From Gongronella butleri (taxonomy: Eukaryota; Mucoromycota; Mucoromycetes; Mucorales; Cunninghamellaceae), in the NCBI GenBank assembly GCA_025201375.1, contig JAIWZP010000003.1, forward strand, positions 1,178,001-1,242,000: 64,000 nt of DNA. Direction: 5' to 3'. The notes under the pieces were generated by a model. The model saw nothing but the letters and a program-made list of their open reading frames with translations. It made no database searches and had not been told where the DNA came from. Positions 23,374 through 34,852 of this stretch are shown here, piece by piece (position 1 is the first letter of the stretch; every line of letters starts with the position of its first letter). The position numbers and the translations under genes were made by a program.

Positions 23374-25380
23374 ATGTCGGAAAAGGCGCAAGTCGAAAAG
23401 GATGAAAACTTGAGCGTCCAGGAAATTGAGGCGCCTCAACATGTCAAGTCCGCCGATGGCGATGATTACATCCCTCCCACCCCTGAGGAGCTGCGCCGTG
23501 TGCGATGGAAGCTGGACAAGCGCATTGTGCCATGGCTGTAAGTGCCCTGAAATAAAGAGCGAGAAAAGCAGCCAAGCTTCAAAAAAAATGACCCATGCAA
23601 AAAAAAAAAAAAAAAACTCACCGCCACGCCTTTTTCGTTTTAGATCACTGTTGTACCTGTGCTCCTTTTTGGACCGAGTAAACATTGGTAAGTTTGTGGA
23701 AACGTGTTGACCATTGAAAAGCTTACATTCTTTGTCAGGCAATGCCAAGCTCGCCGGTCTCACGACCGACATCAATATCGACCCTACCAACTACAACTTG
23801 GCCTTGTCCATTTTCTTCATCGGCTATGTAAGGACAAATGGCGCGTCGGCGCGGAGCGAAAAATGGGGGATCGACGCGCTCATTTTCCACTTTTATGACA
23901 CAGATTATCTTTGAGATTCCGTCCAATATTCTTTTGAAGCGCATTGGCCCTCAATTGTGGCTGTCGATTGTCATGGTCGCCTGGGGCGTCGTCATGGCCT
24001 CGATGGCTGCCGTCCACAACACGGCAGGCTTGCTTGTTTCACGCTTTTTCCTCGGAATCACTGGTAGGATCCTCAAAAAATTCAATGGCGTGGACGCTTA
24101 CCTCCTTTTTTGTATGCTTTTTCTTCGGCAGAATCGGGCTTGTTCCCTGGGTAGGTGACAGGAGAGGGAGGCCGAGCCCCTATGATTTTTCCCCCTGGCT
24201 AAGCATGTGCATGGCTGACACATTCCTCTTTTTTTTTTAGTGCGCTTTATTTCATGAGCTTGTTTTTTACTCGCCAAGAGCAAGCCACGCGTGTGGCCAT
24301 CTTCTTTGGCAGTGCGACCGTCGCTGGTGCGTTTGGCGGCGTGTTAGGTAAAGAAAAAAAAAAACGAACCCAGAGTGCCCAGTCAAGCTAAAATCTCGTC
24401 TTTTTTCAATGTTTTATTTTGACATGCGCACAATTTAGGTTATGGCATTATGCAAATGGCAGGATTGCAAGGCTTGGCCGGTTGGGTAAGAAACGGACCC
24501 TGGAAGAAATTGAATTGCTGCTTGGCTTTGTGGGTTACATTGCTCACTTTTTTTTTTTTTGTTTTTGTTTTTTTAGCAATGGATTTTCATCATTGAGGCT
24601 CTGCCGACGCTTGTGTTTGGCTTTGCGACCTACTTTGTGCTCCCCGACGTGCCGCGCCGTGCCAAGTTCCTGACAGATCGCGAGCGTGAGATTGTGGTGC
24701 GCCGTCTTGTCGAGGATGCGGGCCCTGCCACTGAAGAGCACTTTAGCTGGCGCCAATTCCGCTATGCATTTATCGATTACAAGGTGTACATGCACGCGCT
24801 CGTCTATATTTGCGGCAGCACGCCCCTGTACTCGCTGTCTCTCTTCATGCCCAGCATCATTCAGGGCATGGGTTACCAGAATCTCCAGGCGCAGGCCCTC
24901 AGTGCGCCGCCCTATGCCATCGGTAAGTCCCATGACATTTCAACACGAAGCATCCCGGTGGTCGCTGACCTCTCTCCCTCCCCTCCTTTTTTTAGCCTTC
25001 ATCTTCACCATTGCCATTGCCATGCACAGCGATCGCGTCCGTGAGCGTGGTCTCCACATTGCGGCGCCTGGCTTTGTTGGCATGATTGGCTACGTGCTCC
25101 TCATTGTGCTCGGCGATCGCAGCGCCGGCGTGCGCTATGTGGCTGCTTGCATCACGGCCACAGGCGTCTTTGCACACATCCCCTCCATGCTTTCGTGGTT
25201 TGCCAACACGCTTGGCGGCCACACCAAGCGCGTAAGCCAATTGCAGCTCCTCATGCACTCACGAGACGCGTCTTGTCTGACTTTTTTTTCTTGCTTTCTA
25301 GGGCGTGGCTACCGCATTCATCGTCATGATTGGGTAAGAATTCAATATCAGCTTGTCCATTTGATGCATTTGGCTGACGT

Positions 25381-25423
<43 letters not shown>

Positions 25424-25756
25424 TTTCTCCAGTAACGTGGGTGGTGCCATTGGCTCCTTTGTGTACCGTGCGGATGACGCTCCCTTGTACAAGCGTGGTC
25501 ACACGATCTCGGCGTGCCTGATGGCCGGTGTTGTGCTCTTTTCCATCACGTTCAAGCTCCTGCTCGAACGCGAGAACAAGCGCCGCGACAACTTGACGCC
25601 TGAGCAACACGCCAAGGAGGCTGCGCGTCCTGAGCCTTGTGACTGGGTAAGATTAGATGATTTTCTTGAAAAAAAAAAAAAGCATTTCACTTACGATTAT
25701 ATATATATTTTTTTTTTTTTTGTGTACAGCACCCCGATTTCAGATATATTTCGTAA
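23374..25756 (+). CDS. MFS permease of the DAL5/allantoate (ACS) family
   Basis: Twelve exons, join(23374..23537, 23644..23687, 23739..23827, 23904..24063, 24132..24150, 24241..24347, 24439..24485, 24577..24922, 24996..25231, 25302..25333, 25433..25646, 25730..25756), 494 residues. A plasma-membrane anion:proton symporter of the family that includes allantoate, nicotinate and vitamin permeases. Family marks: RRVRWKLDKRIVPWL then LYLCSFLDRVNIG in TM1, EIPSNILLKRIGP, ESGLFPGALYFMSLF with TRQEQATRVAIFF, and the carboxyl end HPDFRYIS carried on its own small exon. ESGLFPG is encoded by a 19-nt micro-exon (24132-24150). Substrate is unknown. The intron before exon 11 has a run of 38 T. Confidence 0.93.
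25385..25422 (+). repeat. Poly-T tract of 38 bases in a permease intron
   Basis: Uninterrupted T run forming an extended polypyrimidine tract, about 10 bases before the acceptor of exon 11. Confidence 0.9.
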
Positions 25757-26698
25757 TTTGTCACTGGGTCATTGTGCGCTAGCCGTCCCTTCTCTTTCCT
25801 AACTTTGTACTAATATCTTGCTGAATACACTTACAAACATGTATACATAATAAAAACGCCACTGTATGTAGCATCTTGCCGCCGTCCCCTTTTGCTCAAG
25901 TTTGGTGAAATGGATAAGAAGATAATTGGTGCAGAAAGCTAGCACGCACTAGATCCCACTCAAATTGACTGAACAAAAGCTGACAAAATGCAAAAAAATC
26001 CAAAATTTTGTGTTGTTTTTCGCGTTGTTCACGCCAGACACTCGAGTGATCCCCTCTGCATTGCGAGCACCTAACGTTGAGCACACATTTTGTTGCACCT
26101 TTGCCGCTTCAAACCAAGTACCGTCCTTGTATCATACGATGGCGGCCAAATCGCGATCTGTAAAAAAAAAAAAAAAAAAAAAAAAAAGGACGTTTGACAA
26201 GGCATTATTGCGGGGTCAATTTGGAAACCAGTGACCATTTTTTGGCATGCCAATCATCTGCTCCATGATACACTGTTATGCTGCTGCACGTGGCTTTGAG
26301 TTTTATCCAGCAGGCGTGACCCAAAGGCAAGAATTTGTTGACGTTTTGCGATTTCGACATTTTTTTTGCTGCTCTCTGACGGGTTGCAACTTGCAAACGA
26401 TACCGCGCGCCAAGCTTCCAGGCACCAACAAGACAACAACCGCCGTACGGGATCAAGCAACTTGTGTTCAGCAGCTCTTGATACTACGTACAAAAATGCG
26501 AAAAAAAAATCTAGTAGAGAGTCGCAGCTCATCCCTTTTTTTCCTTGCTCCCCGCGAAAGAAATCATGTATGATATGCCAAACGTGATTTTTTGCCTTAA
26601 ATTACATAGCCGTGCCACGCGCCTCGCACTGCGTACAAGCAACGCGCGTGCATAATGCGTCAAAAAACGCGCCCAAACTCTGTGCAATATTAAATGGT
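25757..26698. other. Intergenic, no gene seen
   Basis: After the permease 3' end this is A/T-rich non-coding DNA with a run of about 26 A at 26162-26187. No recognisable domain in any frame. It borders the transposon-rich zone. Confidence 0.5.
25849..25854 (+). terminator. Poly(A) signal AATAAA of the permease gene
   Basis: Canonical AATAAA about 93 bp after the permease stop codon. Confidence 0.5.
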
Positions 26699-29391
26699 GC
26701 GATTATTATTTATTGTATTGCGGTATCTCGAAATTATATTAAGTTATATTAACGGACACCGTGTGGGAATTTTATTCGATTCTAAATTATATTTTACATC
26801 GTATCGCGGATCAGAAGAATTACAAATGGTGAAGTTTTGAGACATTTGCATTAGAACAAATTGCAAAGATAGGAAAAATCGCAGCAAAATATTCGTTATT
26901 ATGATAACTGCTCAAATAAATCCTCCGTTTTCCATCACTTGCTTTATTTGGTGACATGCATCATCATTTTATGATACTGTAGAGTCGTCAGCGTGGAGCG
27001 TCGTTTGCCATTTGATTCATCCATATACAATACCTGCGGCGATTCCCTGCAAACTCCAGCTGGCCAAGGAGGTCATGGCTGGAGGTCACCGCGTCTCGTC
27101 GTACGAAATCCCAGCAGCCTCTGACAAAAAAGGACAACGCTGCTCTCGTCAAGATACCGGTACGTAGCTTTTTTATGATACTGTAGCCCTGGTTCAGTCG
27201 CCCGTTCAGGACATGTTGCGCGGACACAGAAACCAAGAGCCAGACGAGCAGCTCGTGCAAGTTCTGAATCACCAAGTGCGACGCAACAACGACTTGCTTG
27301 CCGCGAGCCGCAGCAGCAGAATTGCACGCAGGCGCAATCGTCGTCGACGCCGCCGCCATTGTTCTGATGATTTTGACAGCTGAAGCGTATGCGCGCGGCA
27401 AGGGCGTGGACGACGCACATGATGGCGAAAGCAACATGCAGTCGCAACAACAAGGCATCATCTCCAATTCATTGACCATTGGGATCACTACCACCGGCGA
27501 TGCGGCCCGGACGACGGACACAGGATGATGAAAAAGAAGCTCAAAGTTGTTGCTTGTTGGCGGCGCGCACAGCCAAGCATCTGAATATCCTCTCGACCAT
27601 CATGTCAGTCGTGCTTGTTGATCACCACAGTCTCTGCGTGAGCATTTGCCCAGAGACTTCCGTGTCGTCGGCGAGCTCGATCAAGCCAATAATTTCTGCT
27701 CGCGTCTTCTTCTTTTATTTCAAAGGAGGAAAAAATTGACGAATTCTTTCTTCATGGCTGCTTTGTACGAGAAGCACTGCTCCAAAACGACTCACGACGA
27801 CGACCAAGCAAGCAAAGCATCTCCTCCAGCATCCGCGCCGTGCTCACCAGCAGCAGCCTACTGTATTACTGTATACATACAGTAGATGCTCGTTACTGTA
27901 TAATAACGGCATTCAGAATTCTTATAACGGCACAATTTAAAATTTTTGCTTGGCAGTGTGTAACCAAAAATGTCACGTGTGAGCAAGTACCTATACGGTA
28001 TACTGTAACGGTTTTTTGCAGTGATTTTTATAACAGCGTCGATCAGTTTCAATGAAATGCCGTTATAAAGAGTGCCGTTATTATAACGAGCATCTACAGT
28101 ACTGTAGGTACTGTTGTACTGTACAGTACTGTAATAATGATGATGCGACTACTGTTCTACAGTATCATACAGTAGCACTGCACAAATAATAATTAAATAA
28201 AACGTACACAACATTTACAGTACTGAGTACAGTACCTTTTATCGTAAGCACCAAAAAAGAGGGTGGCTTTCAGACTTTGACGGCCTGCTGTGCCTCCAGA
28301 AAAATTTTTACAGCTTATGATACAGTACTTGCGCCGGTTGCGTGCCAGTGAAAATCGCGTCACGGCAAAAACATACTGTACATACAGTACAGTACATAGA
28401 GTACATTACTGTATTGGCTCACTGCTCAAAACAACGGACGACGCGCCCGATTTTTTTGACTTGAAAATGCCAAAACCCAAAAATCTCACATTTGTACTAT
28501 TTTGCACTCATCTGTCCATCTGCATGGTCGACCCCGTTCAAAAATGGCTGCATCGCATTCAGCGCAAAATTTGCAACAAAAAAGCTTAAGCTCTCAAAGC
28601 TCTGCGACAACTTTTGAAAAATTCAGGGGTCACTCAGGTGTCACACATTTCAATCTCAGAAAATATTTAATTTGGGAAATTTCGAACTCTGATCGATCAA
28701 TGCATCTCAAACAGGTAATTCCGACGATTTGCTATTGGCGGACAAAATGGCAAGTCGCGCCAAAGTAAAATTAAAGCCCCCAGAGTGATGCATGAACGGC
28801 GATCGACTGAGAAAATTGCCTGCTTTGGGCAAGATTTTTTGTAAAAATTTAAGGTTTGACACTTCCAAATTATAGTATTAAGGTGGTGGATTGCAAAGAT
28901 CAATTTTTATTTTTTATTTTTTTTTTACTCTGCACCACATACAGTATACAGCACAACATTTGTGTTTTGGTGAGCAGCACGCTGCTGCTGCTGGTGAAAT
29001 GACTGATGCAAAAAGTTCAAACCCAAGCAAACGCCGCACAACCTTGCCTAGATAGGATTTTCTGTTGATAAATCGAGAATTGGGCAATCGAATTGGCACT
29101 TTGAGTGCACTTGGCTTTGCATTTGCGATGCTTTGACAGACGTTGTAGGGGTAATTGATGATTCTAAATCGCATGGTGAAGTCTGAAATGCATGTCAGGT
29201 TGCTGGATTTGGAGCACTTAAGCGATTTGCGCCGATTTCGCCCTGTCTTTGAAGTTTGCTCTAATACAAGTGCTTCAAAAATCGCTCAATTCGTAATTCC
29301 GTTCACGTAACCAGATGTAAAATTTGATTTAGAATCGAATAAAGTTCTCACACGGTGTCCGTTAACTTAATAAAATTTCGAGATAATCGCA
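26699..29391. mobile_element. Degenerate DNA transposon-like element with long terminal inverted repeats
   Basis: The left arm (26699-26965) is a diverged reverse complement of the right arm (29175-29391). Both begin at the outer edge with GTGCGATTAT and share the block TTAACGGACACCGTGTG, then ATTCGATTCTAAAT, then TTTTACATC. Arms of 220-265 bp over a total of 2.7 kb suit a Mutator-like or fold-back element. The interior contains a minus-strand frame of 178 codons (26988-27521) and shorter frames, none recognisable as a transposase, and a nested MITE. No target-site duplication is clear. It is probably dead. Confidence 0.6.
27880..28099. mobile_element. 220 bp MITE of Tc1/mariner-pogo type
   Basis: The left end CAGTAGATGCTCGTTA and the right end (read inward) CTGTAGATGCTCGTTA form terminal inverted repeats, followed on each side by a TAATAACGGCA-like block. 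Both ends abut TA dinucleotides (27878-27879 and 28100-28101), the Tc1/mariner target duplication. There is no room for a transposase, so it is non-autonomous. The CTCGTTA...TAACGGC end pattern resembles fungal pogo/Fot elements, which is a family-level inference. Confidence 0.75.
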
Positions 29392-29433
29392 CTTCACGCG
29401 ATTTTACGCGATTTTGGCCTTTGGCGGCGGTAA

Positions 29434-29640
29434 AAGTAGTGCGATTATCAGGTGTTTTTGTTAAACGAGCAAGGCTCGAAAGTAACACCATTCGATTCCA
29501 AATCAAATTTTACATCCAGGGGCATCGCGTTAGTTCATCTCAGTGCATTACTGGGCGCTCAGCAAGAGATTTATAAAGTCAAAAATGCAGCTGCCCAATT
29601 CTCGATTTATGAACAGAAAATCCTAGCTAGGCGGCAAATG
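29434..29640. repeat. Third, inverted copy of the long-TIR arm
   Basis: Beginning again at GTGCGATTATC, this stretch matches the reverse complement of 29037-29391 in patches (CATTCGATTC-AAATCAAATTTTACATC and CCCAATTCTCGATTTAT-AACAGAAAATCCTA). With the right arm of the 2.7 kb element it makes a large imperfect palindrome centred near 29412. Confidence 0.65.
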
Positions 29641-29659
29641 GATGTGGCAACAAATGTTG

Positions 29660-29869
29660 TTTCGCCACCAATGGGTCCATTTGCGCTGTTTTGCGAGCAA
29701 CGCCGACGACAGCGTGGCCAGCAGCAAGTAACTAACCCACGAGGAACTCCTTCTAGCTTGGCGTGCCCTGAATGAACAAGAGACAGCCGGTTATCAAGAA
29801 GCAGCTGTTCGGCGGAGGACTAGCGAGTGCACCGCAAGTCTGCAACGATTTCGTCGCAACCCACCGCCT
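29660..29869 (+). pseudogene. HMG-box-like fragment, frameshifted
   Basis: One frame reads PPMGPFALFCEQRRRQ, resembling helix 1 of an HMG box (PxxPxxxFxLFCxExR). About 45 bases later, in a different frame, comes EELLLAWRALNEQE then TAGYQEAAVRRR, like helix 2 and helix 3 (WRxL, ExxxYxxxA). Spacing is right if a single one- or two-base indel near 29740 is allowed. No intron of workable size can join the frames. The related sequence on the minus strand at about 28960-29110 keeps traces of the helix-1 part. I read it as a decayed HMG-box gene carried in the repeat. The family call is tentative. Confidence 0.45.
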
Positions 29870-30949
29870 TAAACATGATCTAGCCGCCATTTACAGTACT
29901 TTTGTTCCACACGTCCCCTTCAATAAATACAGTATTGTCTTTGGTCTCGCTCCCATCTCCGTCTGCATTGTTCCTGAGGTAATAAAATGAAGAACCCACG
30001 CATCTTTGTTCGCAATCAAATAAAGCAAATAAAAAGGCAAAATTTGTGTCGTCATGAAAGATGAGCGACCAGTACAAAGAAAACGAAGAAAATAAAGCTG
30101 GGCTTGGCAACATCAAGGGGCGGATCTCCTCGCCGCCTTGGAAGGCTTACAGCCTTATTTACAGTAAGGCCGCCCTAAGCCTTGCTTTTTTTGTCAAAAA
30201 AAAGATGAATCCCGGCCATCGACTTTTTTGAAAAATGCCGAAAAGGCGCTCCAAGACTACTGTTGTACCACCGTACTGTACTGTACTGTACAGTACTGTA
30301 GTATTACAGTAAAAAAAGTGAAAAGAGGATGGTGTATTGGCTGACACGGATGTCTTGTACGGCCGACGTATGTACGCGCGTGTTTGTGGCGATTTACTCC
30401 ATCAAGGGATGATCTTTATTATCCTTACTGTAGAAGTGTGCGGTGGTACAGCGTCAGATTGCAATGACATGGCGAAAGCAGGCAGAATGGCGTGTAACAC
30501 AGTCGCACGATTGCCTAGATTCTTGCAATGAAAGACAAGTGGATGCATAGGTGATGATGGCGCTGACACCTTGGCTGTGGTGGTGATCATGCGGCTGGAC
30601 GTCCTTTTCGGTGCTTTTGCTCGATCAAATGGGAACGTTTGTATGCCGATGAGACGTCGTTTGTTGGTGATGGTTGGAATGCATGGTTCGCGCGTGAATT
30701 CCAAATCGGATGGGTCGCACGTAAATTCCAAATCAAAAGCCAGATTTTGTGGGATGATGATGTGCCAATTCTTTTTTTGCGTCTGCGGCAGTGCGCGCTT
30801 CTTTGGTGTCGCCTCGTGAGCCTGTTTCGTGGCAATACCATGGACGTGCATAGGAGAGGCTGCGTCATTTGCCGGTGGCAACTCTTCGTCATTCAGCAGG
30901 CTGTTCGTCTGTAATCTCGTTGGGGTCCTCCATTGGCGGTAGGGCAAAC
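29870..30949. other. Intergenic, no supported gene
   Basis: Contains TACTGTA chains at 30262-30305. The longest frame is 199 codons on the minus strand (30402-31001), of unremarkable composition apart from a short internal repeat (DLEFTCDPS/DLEFTREPC). No recognised domain and no flanking splice sites, so I do not call it. Confidence 0.45.
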
Positions 30950-32740
30950 GTGCAAAACAAATCGGCGGTCGATCAACAAGTGGTTTCCGAGCAAATGGCA
31001 ATCAAAGTCGAATATTTGAAAACGGAATTTCTCTATCAGTTTTTAACATTTGCATGCCTGTAAAACAAGATCCATTCGACGGGAAATCGAATTCTGCATC
31101 TTTGTCACAGCAGCGCGTCGTAACAACGTAAGTTGACCAATCCGCTGACGAGAAAACCAGGATTGAAATCTTTGATCAAGCGTCCCACCACATACTGTAG
31201 GTATATGATACGTACAGTACATACTGTACGAATACAGTTTTGCGCATCGGCCTTGTTGCCAGACGACGGGGACAAAATGTCACCTGTGAATGTTTTTCCA
31301 CTTGTAAAATCTCAGCGCAATCGAATACAGTAGCAATCAACTTGGCGCGCCACGACCGCCGAAATAATACTGTAGTGATTTTAAAAGACATACAATGTCG
31401 ATTTTTTTCGGTTCAACGGCCCGAGCGATCGACCCCTGGTTTTTCCATTTGTTCTGAAAAGAGAGTGGCCGACTTGCCCAAATGGCAAAGGTTTGTGCAG
31501 CTGAGGGCAGTGGATGGCTCGCAAGAACCATTTTCAAAAATGGCGAATTTTCCAGCAAGGGGTGCTGTTGTGGAGGATTTGAAAACGAAGAAACCAAAGA
31601 CCTCAGATCACCGCGCCATTTTATCACAAGGTAAGCGCACAACATCCACCTATAGAAATGCTATAAAAACTGCGGGTCCATTGATCGATTCTGGCGTAAA
31701 ATGCATTTTGCTGAATTTTAGATCTTGATTTCGGCTCAACAAGTCCATCTCGACGGAAATTGGCCACAATGTCTCGAAAATCAGATCATCAGAAAGAGCA
31801 CGATCTGCCGCATGCATGAAATACCGTATGCGTGATCAATGGAAAAATCATTTTCAGCTAGAGCAGCACGTGTTAGAAAAAATGCCGTTTTTGGGCCAAA
31901 TCCAAGGCGAGCTGCTGGGTTGCTCTACACTAATCGTACGTGCCCTTCTTTGAGCGCATCAAATTCATGCGCGCGGAGCTCCTCTTGCTATTAGACGCGT
32001 CGGCATGGCTACGTACTTAATGCATACAGTACAACTCTGCGCTATTCGCATCCAAAGTAAAACTGAAAATCGATCATTGCTCGACAACGAGCAGATGATA
32101 CGGTAGATCGCCCTCGTTTTTGTCCTTTTCTGTGGTTTCCCACCGTGCTGCATCTTGTGTGCCAGTTTGGCGGATTTCTGGAGACCCATTTTTTGGAATT
32201 TGGTTCGCGAGCTCGTCAATGTACTTTTTTTCTATTTGGGTGTGGCGCGTCCCAGAGATGCCTGTCGGCGGCAAATCGAGTCCCACTTGGGGTTTCCAGC
32301 TCACCGTGTCACTTTGGGATGCGTTTGGGTGTTCTGTCGACCTTGATTTTCCTCGATCAAATAACAGTTTTAGCGATTTTCTTAAAATTCACGTCGCTTC
32401 ATTCATTTCTATCTTTGAACCACCACCAGGAAAACTGCTTGCCGTCGACAGAGACGCGAATTCTGCACCTTTTTGTCGCGGCATGCCGTCTGCAATGCAT
32501 TGCCCCATTGTGGAGCAAATCCGCTTTGAAATGTTTGATTGGCATGTGCAAGCGTACAAGACTTGTCCATCGGGGTGACGGCGCGCGACGAGAAATGTTG
32601 CCTGTATCATACGCGTCTCTTTCCCATGGCACATGATTCATGCACCAAGAGCAACTCGTTGGCAATCAATGACTATACAGTATTTAGCAACATGGTCAAA
32701 TTTTCGACATGTCGACAGACACAAACAAGGTGATTTACAG
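30950..32740 (+). repeat. Satellite-like repeat family, island R3
   Basis: Third copy, same orientation. It begins with the tail of one unit (GTCGATCAACAAGTGG-TTTCCGAGCAAATGGC at about 30967, matching 62287) and runs into a full diverged unit whose ACGCGTCGGC core is at 31994. The unit-start block returns at about 32530-32570 (TTGAAATGTTT...GTCCATCGGGGTGA), so unit follows unit head to tail with a period here nearer 1.37 kb, partly because of inserted TACAGTA-containing sequence (about 31190 and 32010-32040). Confidence 0.8.
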
Positions 32741-32846
32741 ATTTTATTTCTTTTTCTGAAAGAGGCGTGTGGAAAATGTTTGAACAGTGTATATTTTTTT
32801 TATTAAGACATGATGAGGGGGTGGATGGCGATTTTTTTTCCGCCAT

Positions 32847-34217
<1,371 letters not shown>

Positions 34218-34281
34218 GTTTTCTTCGAATGGGGTCTTTTTTGAGCGGTAGGTGGAAAGAAAAAAAACGCCAAAGTGTGTC

Positions 34282-34289
34282 TTTTTATA
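34282..34289 (-). promoter_or_regulatory. TATA-like box of the chitinase gene
   Basis: TATAAAAA on the minus strand, about 65 bp before the chitinase start codon. Confidence 0.45.
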
Positions 34290-34852
34290 TGCTGGCGCGG
34301 CAAATGTTGCTAATGAGCTTCATGAACAGACAGGCAATTAGCAAGAAAAAGCAATCGGTGTGGTCAATCAGTTGCACACAAAGGGAGAGGGGGGCGCGCG
34401 CGCACAATCATCATCACCCACTGGGGGAAAGAGATCGACAACAGGTCATTTTGCCACAGAATGCGGCCTTTCCATTAACAACCATTGCCGATGACGGCAT
34501 TGTATGCCGCATAATGGCGAGTTTTAAAAGGAGGGGGCGTTCAATGCGAATGAGGTCATATGCACGATCTCCCTTTTTTTTTTTTTCTTTCCAACTGGGC
34601 ATGTCGCGCCCACAGAAAAAGCTCGTGGCATAAAGAGTGGCATTGGGCCAATCAGAGGCACGGAAAGGCCAATTGTTTCTACAATCAGAATACCAGGTAC
34701 AAAGCGTCACGGTTTGGGCGGCGCATGATTCCCTGACCCTTTCAGAGGATAAGTCTTTACTTTTATCTCATTTCACCCTTTTTCTTTCTTTTTTTTTCTC
34801 ACTCTTTTCTTATCCTTTTTTTTTTTACTCACAAACACTCACACACAACAAT
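34290..34852. other. Divergent intergenic region between chitinase and dioxygenase
   Basis: No gene. T-rich leader at 34770-34830 precedes the dioxygenase start. A short CACACTCACACACAAC stretch lies just before the ATG. Confidence 0.5.

Larger units (their letters stand above)
26970..32690. repeat. Zone dense in TACAGTA / TACTGTA words
   Basis: Dozens of these 7-mers and their overlapping chains lie in this zone, for example at 27860-27900, 28094-28135, 28374-28420, 30262-30305, 31190-31235, 31367 and 32026. Elsewhere in the window I notice only three (about 56683, 62247 and 62321). The words equal TA plus the three terminal bases of the MITE plus TA. Confidence 0.6.

Noticed and set aside
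30402..31001. 199-codon minus-strand frame as a gene
   Set aside because: No recognisable domain, no splice sites or neighbours supporting it, lies among TACTGTA chains and runs into island R3.
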